Assembly (NCBI RefSeq): GCF_016908515.1
Contig: NZ_JAFBEA010000003.1
Span: 62,001 to 126,000 of the forward strand
DNA from: Virgibacillus halotolerans
Lineage (GTDB): Bacteria > Bacillota > Bacilli > Bacillales > Amphibacillaceae
Direction of reading: 5' to 3'
Length of the DNA: 64,000 bases
Shown here one piece after another: positions 42,798 to 51,714 of this stretch (positions are counted from its first letter, which is position 1; the number at the start of each line of letters is the position of its first letter). Made by a program: the position numbers and the translations under genes. The notes under the pieces are model-generated. The model was given only the letters and a program-made list of their open reading frames with translations, did no database searches and was not told the DNA's origin.

Positions 42798-42974
42798 TTA
42801 ATTATTTTCATAGGTCCAAACACGATCATGATTCGAGTTTTGCGGAAATTTCTCGCCTGCCGCTAGTTTGACTATTTTAGGGTCTTTTACGTTATTACCT
42901 GTTTCGCCAATTTCTCGATATACGCCGTTATTCGGTGCTTTTTGGCCAAAACGAAAATGACTATATTCGCCCAA
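42798..42974 (-). CDS. yjzC: YjzC-family small protein (58 aa)
   Basis: A small gene with TTG start at 42974 behind AGGAGTGA. The product contains FGQKAPNNGVYREIGETGNN, KDPKIVKLAAGEKFP and WTYEN at the C-terminus, the conserved order of B. subtilis YjzC (GQKAPNNGxYxEIGETG...VKDP...LxxGxxFP). Function is not known; homologues are short conserved cytosolic proteins of spore formers. Confidence 0.88.
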   Translation of the reverse strand: MGEYSHFRFGQKAPNNGVYREIGETGNNVKDPKIVKLAAGEKFPQNSNHDRVWTYENN

Positions 42975-43152
42975 TGTGTGATCACTCCTTATGTTTGTTC
43001 TCCCTTATTATGGCTGATTTACAAGCCATTCATTCAGAATCAGTGCGAAGTTTTGTGGGAAAGGGCTTTAAAATGTGTCTATTCATTATTGGTGGAACCT
43101 GTATAATGTAAAATGAAATGGCATAATTTTTAAAAAGTAAGGTGGTATACAT

Positions 43153-44514
43153 ATGAAGCAATTATTTATGGTTTTATTAGTAGCTATTTTTATCAGTGCG
43201 TGCAGTCAGACGGAAGATAATTCGAAAAAAACAGTCGAGGAAGGCGCAGTGGCTGAAGCGCAAGATAATGATACAGAAAAAAACGCCGCGGAAAATGAAC
43301 AGGAAGAGGATGAAGCATTTCCAGACCTTGGTGATCTTGAAGTGAAATTAAGTGGAGAGGCTACCGTGGAAGAAGATAAAATAATAATCGAAGGGGAAAG
43401 TAATCTTTTACCCGGCACAAGGATCTGGTCGAGCGGTGTGACTGATGCTGGATTTGGCTCTGCAACATTTACCGATACTGCGGAAGTACAGGATGATGGA
43501 TCGTTTTTATTTGAATTTAAAGAAGTAAAAAACAGTACCTATGTTACCCTTAAATTGTATAATAACAACGATGAAACGGCAGCGCATTACGGGGAACATT
43601 TGGAAAAGGTAGAAGGTCCGCAAGTGTATGTAACAGATACCCATGGCGAATTTGAAGCGAAAGCAGATTTTCACATTGATATAAACAAAGAAAAGCCTTA
43701 TACCATTCCGATAGAAATTCCTGAATGGGAGGAGGAAGCGGATGATTATGGTGACCCCGATATTCGGATGGAAGCGAAAGTAGACAGTGATCATCAGTAC
43801 CTCTATTTTTACGGAAAAAGTAATTTGATGGAGGGAGCGCAAGTGGGTGGGAATTTAATGAGAGCGTCAGGAATTATTGACGCGTTCTCATCCGGATTTA
43901 CGAGAATAAATCCGGATGGATCGTTTACATTACGTGTGCCTTATCACAAATTGGAGAAGGGTATGTATATGCCGATCAGCTATCAACCCAAAAGGAACAC
44001 TTGGGAAGATGTTGTTGCTGCATATGGGGAACATGGCGAGAAGCTAAAGGGGGATCTTGTGGAAAAGGATGGCAAAGATCAATACGCGGAATTAATTGTC
44101 GAGCTGGATGGACCAGATTTTGACTTACCAGAAGATGCCGGACTTACTGTAGATGAAGATGAAATTAAAATACAAATGCCAGATGATTTATTATTTGATT
44201 TTGATGAAAGCAAATTAAAATCAGATGCCAAAGGGACGCTGGATGATGTGATCGGTGATCTGAAAAAATTAGACGATGATACAAGAATTGATATTAATGG
44301 ACATACCGATAATACAGGTGATGCAGATTACAATATGGATCTATCAAAAAAACGCGCAAATGCTGTATGGGATTACTTGGAGAAACATGGTGAAGTAGAC
44401 AAACTCGATGTACAGATTGAAGGTTATGGAGATACAAAACCAATTGCATCAAATGAAGATGAAGAAGGTCAAGAAAGGAATCGCCGGGTCGAGATTGTTA
44501 TTAATCCGAAGTAA
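43153..44514 (+). CDS. Lipoprotein with C-terminal OmpA-like domain
   Basis: A 453-residue lipoprotein: signal peptide with lipobox FISAC (Cys17), then an Asp/Glu-rich linker (18-58). Two related beta-rich modules follow; each contains GESNLLPGTRIW / GKSNLMEGAQVGG and ends in AHYGEHLEKVEG / AAYGEHGEKLKG. The C-terminal OmpA domain (about 340-453) has LLFDFDESKLKSDAKGTLDD, NGHTDNTGD and SKKRANAVWDYL plus the Arg pair QERNRRVEIVI for peptidoglycan binding. The protein would link the membrane outer face to the cell wall. High acidity fits a halotolerant host. Confidence 0.9.
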   Translation: MKQLFMVLLVAIFISACSQTEDNSKKTVEEGAVAEAQDNDTEKNAAENEQEEDEAFPDLGDLEVKLSGEATVEEDKIIIEGESNLLPGTRIWSSGVTDAGFGSATFTDTAEVQDDGSFLFEFKEVKNSTYVTLKLYNNNDETAAHYGEHLEKVEGPQVYVTDTHGEFEAKADFHIDINKEKPYTIPIEIPEWEEEADDYGDPDIRMEAKVDSDHQYLYFYGKSNLMEGAQVGGNLMRASGIIDAFSSGFTRINPDGSFTLRVPYHKLEKGMYMPISYQPKRNTWEDVVAAYGEHGEKLKGDLVEKDGKDQYAELIVELDGPDFDLPEDAGLTVDEDEIKIQMPDDLLFDFDESKLKSDAKGTLDDVIGDLKKLDDDTRIDINGHTDNTGDADYNMDLSKKRANAVWDYLEKHGEVDKLDVQIEGYGDTKPIASNEDEEGQERNRRVEIVINPK

Positions 44515-44537
44515 AAGAGTTAATCTAAAAATAGTAA

Positions 44538-44566
44538 CGAACCCTGTTCTGATTGAATGGGGTTTT
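44538..44566 (+). terminator. Terminator after the OmpA-domain lipoprotein gene
   Basis: GAACCC ... GGGGTTTT hairpin ending in TTTT, close downstream of the stop. Confidence 0.45.
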
Positions 44567-44706
44567 ACCTATTTGTATCATGGAACGAATAACTTTGGTT
44601 ATAATACCATGTAGCTATCTTTAATCCTTTTATAGAGAAAACGATTAGAAAACTGAAACCAAATTCAACGAAACTTCGTATGGAAGTAGAGAAGGAGGTG
44701 AATATA

Positions 44707-45207
44707 ATGGCACTACAAGATCGTCCCATTATAAAAATAAAAAAACCGCGATTTGAAATAATGCTCGATATCTTTGGAATTCTATCCTTTTTAAGTATAG
44801 GTGCATATTGTATTTACATTTGGCCATCTCTACCAGACAGGGTGCCAATGCATTATGACATGAGTGGGAATATTGACGGCTGGGGTGGGAAGGGATCCAT
44901 TCTTATTATGCCGATTATCGGGGGGCTGATGTGGATATTACTTACGATCTTAGAGCGTTTTCCACATATACATAATTATAGCGGTTTAACAGAAGAAAAT
45001 GTAGAACGACTATATAAAAATTCTAGATTGCTGGTCAACGTAATGAAGAATGAAATGATGATTGCTTTTGCTTATTTTACATGGAAGACCATCCAGGATG
45101 CGTTCGGGAATTCTATCAATAACGGGGTATGGGATTTGCCCATATTTCTAGTTGTTATTTTAGGCTCTTTGGCGTTCTTTATTGTTCGTTCGTTTCGATT
45201 GCGGTAG
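44707..45207 (+). CDS. DUF1648 membrane protein
   Basis: 166 residues from ATG 44707, seven bases after AAGGAGGTGA; the ORF start at 44680 precedes that RBS. Four hydrophobic segments surround the DUF1648 signature LPDRVPMHYDMSGNIDGWGG. In B. subtilis, SdpI carries this domain next to an immunity domain; here only the single domain is present. No regulator is adjacent. Function unknown. Confidence 0.85.
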   Translation: MALQDRPIIKIKKPRFEIMLDIFGILSFLSIGAYCIYIWPSLPDRVPMHYDMSGNIDGWGGKGSILIMPIIGGLMWILLTILERFPHIHNYSGLTEENVERLYKNSRLLVNVMKNEMMIAFAYFTWKTIQDAFGNSINNGVWDLPIFLVVILGSLAFFIVRSFRLR

Positions 45208-45302
45208 GTGAACGTAATGAGGGTGGTTAACCGATGAAAAGAAAAATAGCAGTCACCTCCTTTAACCATTCCCCAAAATAGGATATCGTTACGGTGGGTA
45301 TG

Positions 45303-45342
45303 AAATAAAAGCATTTCCGCTATCATTAGAAATGCTTTTATT
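45303..45342. terminator. Convergent terminator DUF1648 / ydjM-like gene
   Basis: AAATAAAAGCATTTC (45303-45317) / GAAATGCTTTTATT (45329-45342) with T-runs on both sides. Confidence 0.8.
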
Positions 45343-45362
45343 CCCACGTTTTTGGCTATGTT

Positions 45363-45989
45363 CTATAATTCCTTGGACGAAATCGGCAGAAATAGCTTAA
45401 CCCCTCGTTTATTGAACGGCAGTAGTTTACTATCTGCGATTAAATGACTAATGTATCCGGCAAGGCAGGTATAAAAAACGCCATCGATTGCAAGAGACAC
45501 TTCTAATTTAGAAGCGATCAGACCAAAGTAAAGCACCCCTAATATGGAATGGGTGTAACTGCGGTGTGAAACAAAAGAAGCGATTAAAATATAAACGCCG
45601 AGCAGCATCAACCAAGTTTCTTCCAGAAAGAAACCTCCTGCGATTACACCAATCCCTGTGAGGGTTAGCATATGTTTTTGCTTAATAGACGAAGAGATGA
45701 CGATCATCCCAATACCAATTCCACCTCCAATATATTTCTCTGTATCCATCCCTTCGTAAAAACTATAAAAGACCATCAGAATTCCGATCAATTGAGCAAC
45801 TGTACGAATCATTTTATGGGATAAAGTGATTTTTCCACGAAGTTTCCCATCAATATCGAGATCTGGGATTAGTCCTGAAACGCCTCCTAATCCGACTAAA
45901 AAGAGGGTTGTAGAAGGCGAACTCTGAAAACTGTTTGCGACGATAAACCCTGTTGCTGCCCCAATTGCTGCGTGTGCTGTACCATTCAC
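45363..45989 (-). CDS. YdjM-type membrane-bound metal-dependent hydrolase
   Basis: A 208-residue polytopic protein. The features are NGTAHAAIGAATGFIVAN at the start, LIPDLDIDGKLRGK, FVSHRSYTHSILG and the C-terminal YISHLIADSKLLPF, where the His/Asp residues are those conserved in the YdjM/YvsG family. ATG 45989 follows AAAGGTGA. Roles proposed for the family include membrane lipid or DNA-damage-linked functions; none is assured. Confidence 0.88.
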   Translation of the reverse strand: MNGTAHAAIGAATGFIVANSFQSSPSTTLFLVGLGGVSGLIPDLDIDGKLRGKITLSHKMIRTVAQLIGILMVFYSFYEGMDTEKYIGGGIGIGMIVISSSIKQKHMLTLTGIGVIAGGFFLEETWLMLLGVYILIASFVSHRSYTHSILGVLYFGLIASKLEVSLAIDGVFYTCLAGYISHLIADSKLLPFNKRGVKLFLPISSKEL

Positions 45990-46010
45990 CTTTCATTTCA
46001 CCTCTTTTAT

Positions 46011-46023
46011 GGGGACAGTCCCC
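46011..46023. repeat. Solitary REP-like half element
   Basis: GGGGACAGTCCCC, identical to the outer palindrome of element 2, upstream of the ydjM-like gene. Confidence 0.6.
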
Positions 46024-46181
46024 TTTATGTACCACGCTTTATTGTACAACAAAATGTATGTTCTGTTTAGGGGTTAATCACATTTCGGATCATAATTATA
46101 GCTATTAGAAGATAGGAGCAGGTTTTGCATTCAACTAGGCTTTTAGATCGATACCTTAACCATACTGATACTGAAAGGAAT

Positions 46182-46298
46182 ATGACCGTCCTTTTGTTTA
46201 GATACCATGGGGATTTCTTCATGAGGCACTATGATGAGGAAATTTACAAAAATGGCATAAAAGTAGTCGATATGATGTGTATATCTCAGGATTTATAA
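46182..46298 (+). CDS. Possible 38-residue ORF, unidentified
   Basis: ATG 46182 follows AAAGGAA. The product MTVLLFRYHGDFFMRHYDEE then IYKNGIKVVDMM is protein-like, and its stop lies 2 bp before the REP-like element 3. It may be a small gene or the N-terminal stump of a gene truncated by the element. No family recognised. Confidence 0.35.
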   Translation: MTVLLFRYHGDFFMRHYDEEIYKNGIKVVDMMCISQDL

Positions 46299-46300
46299 AA

Positions 46301-46346
46301 CGGGGTCAGTCCCCCAGCGCAATAATGCGTTGGGGGACTGACCCCG
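46301..46346. repeat. REP-like palindrome 3
   Basis: CGGGGTCAGTCCCCCAGCGC ... TGCGTTGGGGGACTGACCCCG. Same architecture as element 2 with compensatory changes (GGGGTCAG versus GGGGACAG) and a different, shorter loop. Lies directly upstream of the gntR promoter. Confidence 0.8.
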
Positions 46347-46355
46347 TAAATAGGC

Positions 46356-46405
46356 TTGACGAATCAAAAACATCTGTATATACTGTTAATATACTATATA
46401 TACAG
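46356..46405 (+). promoter_or_regulatory. Promoter and operator of the gntR-ABC operon
   Basis: TTGACG (46356-46361), 17-bp spacer, TATACT (46379-46384). A dyad CTGTATATA (46374-46382) / TATATACAG (46397-46405) overlaps the -10, well placed for autorepression by the GntR protein. Confidence 0.75.
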
Positions 46406-46452
46406 AAATGACAGATGTAACAGGTAGATCACATAGAAAAGAGTGATTTTTA

Positions 46453-46830
46453 GTGAAAATTATTATCTCAAACACGAACTCATCGCCAATATATGAACAG
46501 ATTGCCTCGCAAATCCGTAATCAAGTTATTAATGGAAAAATTGAAAGTGGATATAGCCTACCGTCAATTAGGGCTTTGGCAAAGGAGTTGCAAGTAAGTG
46601 TGATTACCACGAAGCGGGCATATGACACTTTGGAGCAGGAAGGCTTTATTAACACGGTCGCTGGTAAAGGCAGTTTTATCGCTACACAGGATACACAGTT
46701 AATAAAGGAACGTAAACTAAACAAACTAGAAACAACAATTATTGAGGTTTTGCAGATGGCGGAAGAGTTAGAAATGCCTAAAGAAGAGCTTTTTGGGTTA
46801 ATCAATTTCTTGAATGAGGAGGAAAAGTAA
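46453..46830 (+). CDS. GntR-family (YtrA subfamily) regulator
   Basis: A 125-residue regulator starting at GTG 46453. The winged HTH is SSPIYEQIASQIRNQVINGK and LPSIRALAKELQVSVITTKR, with a short helical C-terminal tail of the YtrA type. Such proteins autoregulate operons of ABC-2 transporters, often induced by cell-wall antibiotics. It overlaps the ABC ATPase gene by 1 base. Confidence 0.92.
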   Translation: MKIIISNTNSSPIYEQIASQIRNQVINGKIESGYSLPSIRALAKELQVSVITTKRAYDTLEQEGFINTVAGKGSFIATQDTQLIKERKLNKLETTIIEVLQMAEELEMPKEELFGLINFLNEEEK

Positions 46831-47699
46831 TGACACATGTATTGGAGTTAAAAAATGTAAGTAAACGTTATGAGGATTTTTCTTTGGATAACATATCATT
46901 TATCTTACCGAAAGGATTTATTATGGGGCTGATTGGTGTGAATGGTGCAGGGAAAAGCACCTTGTTAAAAATTATGATGGATATTGTGAAACGTGATGAT
47001 GGTGAAATTTATATTTTTGGTAAAGACACAAGGAAACAAATGGTCGAAATTAAGCAGGATATTGGTTTTGTGTTTGATGATAGCCATTATTATGGTCATT
47101 TAAATTGTGATCAAATGAAGCAGATTATTGCACCCTTTTACCATAATTGGGATGAAGAAACGTATCAATCGTACATGAAACGATTTGGTCTCCCAACAAA
47201 CAAAAAGTTAAGGACATTTTCTAAAGGGATGAAAATGCAGTATAACATCGCAGTTGCCCTAAGTCATCAGGCGAAGCTAATTATGATGGATGAACCAACC
47301 GCTGGTTTGGATCCGATTGTACGTCGGGATTTATTGCATGTGTTGCAAGAAGTTGTCATGAATGAAGAGGTTTCCGTTCTATTCTCCACCCATGTAACTA
47401 CAGATTTGGAAAAGATAGCAGATTATATTACATATATCCACGATGGAAATGTAAACTTCAGTGAGGAAAAGGATTTGATTTCCGAAACATACTTTATTGT
47501 AAAAGGTGATACTGCGTTACTGAATGAACAAAATAGCGCGCCATTCGTTCACATTGAAAAAAGTCGTCTTGGCTTTCAAGGTCTTTCTAAAGACAAAGCG
47601 GAAATCCGGTTGCAATTTGGGGACGAGGTTGTATTGGAACCGGCGAATCTTGAAGATATTATGTACTTTACTTCGCAGGGGCATAAGGATCTCAATTGA
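46830..47699 (+). CDS. ABC transporter ATP-binding protein
   Basis: A 289-residue ATPase. Walker A GVNGAGKST, Walker B LIMMDEPTAGLDP, and a degenerate signature RTFSKGMKMQ. FSTHVTTDLEKIADYITYIH carries the H-loop. The C-terminal 70 residues form an accessory domain. Start overlaps the gntR stop by 1 base. Pairs with the two following permeases to form an exporter of the YtrB/BcrA type. Confidence 0.93.
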   Translation: MTHVLELKNVSKRYEDFSLDNISFILPKGFIMGLIGVNGAGKSTLLKIMMDIVKRDDGEIYIFGKDTRKQMVEIKQDIGFVFDDSHYYGHLNCDQMKQIIAPFYHNWDEETYQSYMKRFGLPTNKKLRTFSKGMKMQYNIAVALSHQAKLIMMDEPTAGLDPIVRRDLLHVLQEVVMNEEVSVLFSTHVTTDLEKIADYITYIHDGNVNFSEEKDLISETYFIVKGDTALLNEQNSAPFVHIEKSRLGFQGLSKDKAEIRLQFGDEVVLEPANLEDIMYFTSQGHKDLN

Positions 47700-47716
47700 A
47701 AGGGTGAATTAATTTG

Positions 47717-48361
47717 ATGCAGTTAGTAAGAAAAGACTTTATCTTAATTACAAAAAGCTATTTATTATTTATTGCATGTATGCTTTTTATTAGCGTGCTT
47801 TGCCTTAATTTGGATGTTGATGCTGGCGGTATCTATATATTTAGTGCGCTTTTGGCATTTTTTATTATGGGGATTGGCAATCTTGTGAGTGACCATGAGC
47901 AGGATGCGGCTTATTTCTTGCTTACACTACCTGTCAGTAGGAATGGATTTGTTTTATCGAAATACATGAGTGGATTAATTGTAGCTATTCTAAGTTGGTT
48001 TACAACAAGTTTGGTATTGCTGATTTGTTTATTATTGCCTATTTCATTTCGATTTACAGGTCTAAGTATTTTTCTTGGCTTGAGTTGGTCTGTTGGGATA
48101 ATAGTTATAGTATTGAGTATTATATTGCCAGTTTATTATGCGTTTGGCAATAAAGCAATCCGCTGGTTAATTATTATCCCCTTACTCCTTGCCAGCTTTA
48201 GTTCGCAGTTCGTTCACTCTAGTTTATTTGCAAGTATAGTTTCGGGGCTGTCACATTATTCGACTGAATACGTGTTAAGTGTGTTCCTTATTATCAGTTT
48301 AGTTATCTATGCATTGTCCTGCATCATTTCGTTAGTGGTGGTAAGTATCAAGGACTTTTAA
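47717..48361 (+). CDS. ABC-2 type permease (ABC2_membrane_5-like), first
   Basis: About 214 residues with six hydrophobic segments. ATG 47717 is preferred over TTG 47714 because of spacing from AGGGTGA. SDHEQDAAYFLLTLPVSRNG plus FVLSKYMSGL is shared with the next gene, marking them as paralogous half-transporters. The substrate is unknown. Confidence 0.88.
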   Translation: MQLVRKDFILITKSYLLFIACMLFISVLCLNLDVDAGGIYIFSALLAFFIMGIGNLVSDHEQDAAYFLLTLPVSRNGFVLSKYMSGLIVAILSWFTTSLVLLICLLLPISFRFTGLSIFLGLSWSVGIIVIVLSIILPVYYAFGNKAIRWLIIIPLLLASFSSQFVHSSLFASIVSGLSHYSTEYVLSVFLIISLVIYALSCIISLVVVSIKDF

Positions 48362-48380
48362 AGAACGGAGAAGAGATAAA

Positions 48381-49022
48381 ATGAAACAGTTAATGATGAA
48401 AGATTTCATAATGCAAAAAAGCCAGGTTTTTTTAACAATCGCATTGGTGATTGGACTTATTATCATTTGGTATGCCTCCGGAACACAACTTGAATTAATT
48501 TATCTTTTTAGTGGTCTGGTTATTTCGCTGTCCCTGATTACTGGAGGGATAAGTTATGATGATGGAAATGGTGCAACTTTGTTTTTACTTACATTGCCTG
48601 TAGAACGAAAGACAATTGTTATTTCGAAGTATATGACAGGGTTTTTGACAGTTATTTTAGGAACGTTCCTGACGTTAATATTAGTAGGGATACTGAATAT
48701 TGTAATAGGTTCAATATCCTCGCCGCCTTGGACAGTGATATTGGGAAGCTTAATGGGAAACTTGATTGCTACAGCTTTGATATTTGCGATATATTTTAAA
48801 TTTGGCTATGAAAATATTAAATATATGATTGTTGGTTTTATTCTCCTAGCAGTAATTGGCAGTGTACTATATACACAAACAAACATGCTGGACACGATCC
48901 TAAAATCGGCCTATCACTTTAGTGAATCAACATTGGTGTTGATTGCTGCAATTGTTACGCTTCTCATCTATATAGGCTCCTTATTGTTTTCTGCTCAGGT
49001 GATGAAACGAAAAGAATATTAA
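48381..49022 (+). CDS. ABC-2 type permease, second
   Basis: A 213-residue paralogue of the preceding permease (GNGATLFLLTLPVERKTIVI, then SKYMTGFLTVIL), six hydrophobic segments. RBS CGGAGAAGAG. Last gene of the operon, followed by a terminator. Together with the ATPase it would form a heterodimeric exporter. Confidence 0.88.
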   Translation: MKQLMMKDFIMQKSQVFLTIALVIGLIIIWYASGTQLELIYLFSGLVISLSLITGGISYDDGNGATLFLLTLPVERKTIVISKYMTGFLTVILGTFLTLILVGILNIVIGSISSPPWTVILGSLMGNLIATALIFAIYFKFGYENIKYMIVGFILLAVIGSVLYTQTNMLDTILKSAYHFSESTLVLIAAIVTLLIYIGSLLFSAQVMKRKEY

Positions 49023-49029
49023 ATACTAG

Positions 49030-49058
49030 AATCCGCTACATTGTCAGGCGGATTTTTT
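49030..49058 (+). terminator. Terminator of the gntR-ABC operon
   Basis: AATCCGC (49030-49036) / GCGGATT (49048-49054) followed by TTTT. Confidence 0.85.
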
Positions 49059-49193
49059 GTGCGCTAAAAAACTAACTATCAGCAATAATGGATAATTGTA
49101 TTGACATCTGTTCAATTGTAAATTAGAGTAATAGTTAAAATTAAATACAAGTAAATACGTAGGAATAGTGTATTTTGTGGGAGGTATAAGTGA

Positions 49194-49982
49194 ATGGAAG
49201 ATACATATCCATTGATTGACATAAACAAAATAGATAAAAGCTTTGTGACGCAAGAACAGGATAACTTGGTTTTATCTGATATCTCTCTATCTATTAGAAA
49301 AGGCGAATTTGTTACCATTCTAGGCCAAAGCGGTTGTGGTAAAAGCACTTTATTAAATATTATAGGTGGATTTGAAATACCAACAAAAGGCCAGATATTA
49401 CTGGACGGGAAACAGGTCATCGAACCGGGTAGACACTGTGTGATGCTTTTCCAGGATTATGGTTTACTGCCATGGCGATCTGTTTTGAAAAATGTAGAAC
49501 TTGGTTTAGAACCGGAGAAGTTAGGGTCCAAGGAGAAGCATGAGCGGGCAATGGAATATATAAGACTGGTCGGGCTTGAGGATAATATAGGTCAATTCCC
49601 ACATCAACTATCCGGTGGAATGAAACAAAGGGTTGCGATTGCTAGGGCACTTGCAATGAAGCCAGAATTAATTTTAATGGATGAACCGTTTGCTGCGCTG
49701 GACACATTTAATCGGTATAATCTCCAAGATGAACTAGTACGTCTACAACAAAAGGAAGGGATTACGATTGTTCTCGTAACACACGACATTGATGAAGCCG
49801 TCTATTTATCAGACCGTATTTTCATTATGGATCCACATCCTGGGCGTATCCGAAGAGAGTTAACGATTGATATATCTAAACCACGTGATCGAAGTAACAG
49901 TGACTTTCAATATTTTCGTAAACTTATTTTTGAGGAATTTCATATCGACTCTCGACAAGAGCCTTTGGAATTCAATATTTAG
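49194..49982 (+). CDS. SsuB/TauB-type ABC importer ATPase
   Basis: A 262-residue ATPase. Walker A LGQSGCGKST, Q-loop MLFQDYGLLPWRSVLKNVEL, signature QLSGGMKQRVAIARAL, Walker B LILMDEPFAALD, switch VTHDIDEAVYLSDRI. The LLPW(R/L) Q-loop is typical of nitrate/sulfonate/taurine importers. First gene of a five-gene operon (importer, DUF4242, dehydrogenase-like). Confidence 0.93.
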   Translation: MEDTYPLIDINKIDKSFVTQEQDNLVLSDISLSIRKGEFVTILGQSGCGKSTLLNIIGGFEIPTKGQILLDGKQVIEPGRHCVMLFQDYGLLPWRSVLKNVELGLEPEKLGSKEKHERAMEYIRLVGLEDNIGQFPHQLSGGMKQRVAIARALAMKPELILMDEPFAALDTFNRYNLQDELVRLQQKEGITIVLVTHDIDEAVYLSDRIFIMDPHPGRIRRELTIDISKPRDRSNSDFQYFRKLIFEEFHIDSRQEPLEFNI

Positions 49983-49993
49983 GGGGTGGAAAA

Positions 49994-50944
49994 GTGAAGA
50001 AACTCTCCACGATAGGATTGATGCTGATCATTTTATTTACATCAGCTTGCGGAAGTAATGAAGTTGTAAGCGAAAAAGAGACCCTAAAAATAGGTTATTT
50101 ACCAATCACACATGCTGCACCACTCTATTTTGAAAAGGAGTTTGCTTCCACCTATATGGACGGCGTAGAAATAGAACTCGTTAAATTCGGAAGCTGGATT
50201 GATCTGATGGATGCATTAAACACTGGGAGGATAGATGGGGCATCGGTATTAATTGAACTTGCGATGAAAGCAAAAGAAAAAGGGGTTGATCTGAAGGCAG
50301 TTGCTTTAGGTCATAAAGACGGTAATGCTGCCATTGTAGCGCCTGAAATTGAAAGTGTGACAGATTTAAAAGGGGAGACAGTCGCCATACCACATACTTT
50401 ATCGTCACAAAATATTTTGCTGCACGACATGTTAAAAGAAGGTGATATGACGTATAACGATATTAACGTTGTAGAAATGACACCACCTGAGATGCCTTCT
50501 GCGCTAGCCGCGGGCACAATCTCCAGTTACATTGTGGCAGAACCCTTCGGCGCACTTGGCGTAACGCTAAATCAAGGGAAAGTGCTGTATCAGTCAGAAG
50601 ACCTATGGCCCAATTCGCTCTGCTGTGCACTTGTCCTGCGTAACGATGTAATTAAACATAACCGTGAAGTGGCACAACAACTTGTGACAGGTTATGTTAA
50701 AGCAGGGGAGAAAGCTGAGAAATTAGATGAGGATGCTTATGATGTGCACAAAAAGTATTTAAGTGTTGATGAACAGGCGTTGGATCTATCCTTAGAGTGG
50801 ATATCTTACGATGATCTCCGGTTGGAGAAAGAAGATTATGATGTATTACGGGAAAGTCTACTAGAAATGGGGTTGTCGGAAGGGCCTCCATCTTATGAAG
50901 CATTTGTAGACAACTCACTGATTGACCAAGTGAAGGTGGAGTAA
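49994..50944 (+). CDS. SsuA/NMT1-like substrate-binding lipoprotein
   Basis: A 316-residue lipoprotein with lipobox FTSAC (Cys19). LKIGYLPITHAAPLYFEKEF and VKFGSWIDLMDALNTGRIDG fit the NrtA/SsuA/ThiY-like binding-protein family, as do ALAAGTISSYIVAEPFGALG and WPNSLCCALVLRNDV. GTG 49994 sits 11 bp after the ATPase stop. It captures the ligand outside the membrane. Ligand not determinable: sulfonates, nitrate-like anions or thiamine precursors are all possible. Confidence 0.92.
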   Translation: MKKLSTIGLMLIILFTSACGSNEVVSEKETLKIGYLPITHAAPLYFEKEFASTYMDGVEIELVKFGSWIDLMDALNTGRIDGASVLIELAMKAKEKGVDLKAVALGHKDGNAAIVAPEIESVTDLKGETVAIPHTLSSQNILLHDMLKEGDMTYNDINVVEMTPPEMPSALAAGTISSYIVAEPFGALGVTLNQGKVLYQSEDLWPNSLCCALVLRNDVIKHNREVAQQLVTGYVKAGEKAEKLDEDAYDVHKKYLSVDEQALDLSLEWISYDDLRLEKEDYDVLRESLLEMGLSEGPPSYEAFVDNSLIDQVKVE

Positions 50945-50949
50945 ACCTT

Positions 50950-51714
50950 ATGAAAAAATGGCGTAAGTTATTATATGTAGTGGCGAGTGCAGTTCTATTA
51001 ATCAGTGTTTGGCAGCTTGTTATCATTATAGGTGATTATGAGGAAGCATTACTCCCATCTCCACTCACTGTTGGAAAGGGAATGATTACGGTTATTAGTG
51101 ACGGTACAATTTTAACCCATATGCGAATTAGTCTTATGCGCTTTTTTATCGGTTATTTCGCAGCAGTGAGTACGGCGATTATTTTAGGTCTGATTTTAGG
51201 ACGGACAAATTGGCTGTGGGAACTTATTGATCCGATTGTTCAAGTGATCAGACCGGTTGCGCCGATCGCATGGGCACCATTTATTGTGCTTTGGTTTGGG
51301 ATTGGAAGTATACCCGCTATTGTTATTATTTATATCGCAGCATTTTTCCCTGTATTATTATCGACGGTGTCTGCGGTGAAGAAAGTGGATACGACCTATT
51401 TAAAGGTGGCGCAAAATCTTGAGATTAAACAGCCACAACTCATGTATAAAATTATTTTTCCTGCTGCATTTCCTTCCATCGCGAATAGTTTACATATTGC
51501 GCTTGGCACTGCCTGGATATTTCTCGTTTCAGGGGAAATGGTTGGTGCGCAATCTGGCCTAGGTTATTTTATTATTGATTCCAGAAATGCACTGGATTTA
51601 GATTTAGTGCTTGCGGGTATTATTTTTATCGGTGTTTTAGGTCTACTTCTGGACAAAGCAATCAGCTTATTTGAACGTTGGGTAGAAAGGTTATGGGGAG
51701 TACAAACAAATTAA
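50950..51714 (+). CDS. SsuC/TauC-type ABC permease
   Basis: A 254-residue permease with six hydrophobic segments and the EAA-like loop EIKQPQLMYKIIFPAAFPSI. RPVAPIAWAPFIVLWFGIGS is typical of SsuC/TauC. Starts 5 bp after the binding-protein stop. Completes the importer. Confidence 0.93.
   Translation: MKKWRKLLYVVASAVLLISVWQLVIIIGDYEEALLPSPLTVGKGMITVISDGTILTHMRISLMRFFIGYFAAVSTAIILGLILGRTNWLWELIDPIVQVIRPVAPIAWAPFIVLWFGIGSIPAIVIIYIAAFFPVLLSTVSAVKKVDTTYLKVAQNLEIKQPQLMYKIIFPAAFPSIANSLHIALGTAWIFLVSGEMVGAQSGLGYFIIDSRNALDLDLVLAGIIFIGVLGLLLDKAISLFERWVERLWGVQTN

Noticed and set aside
45234-45281. 15-codon ORF with a GAGGGTGG upstream after the DUF1648 gene
   Set aside because: Too short to support as a gene without conservation data.
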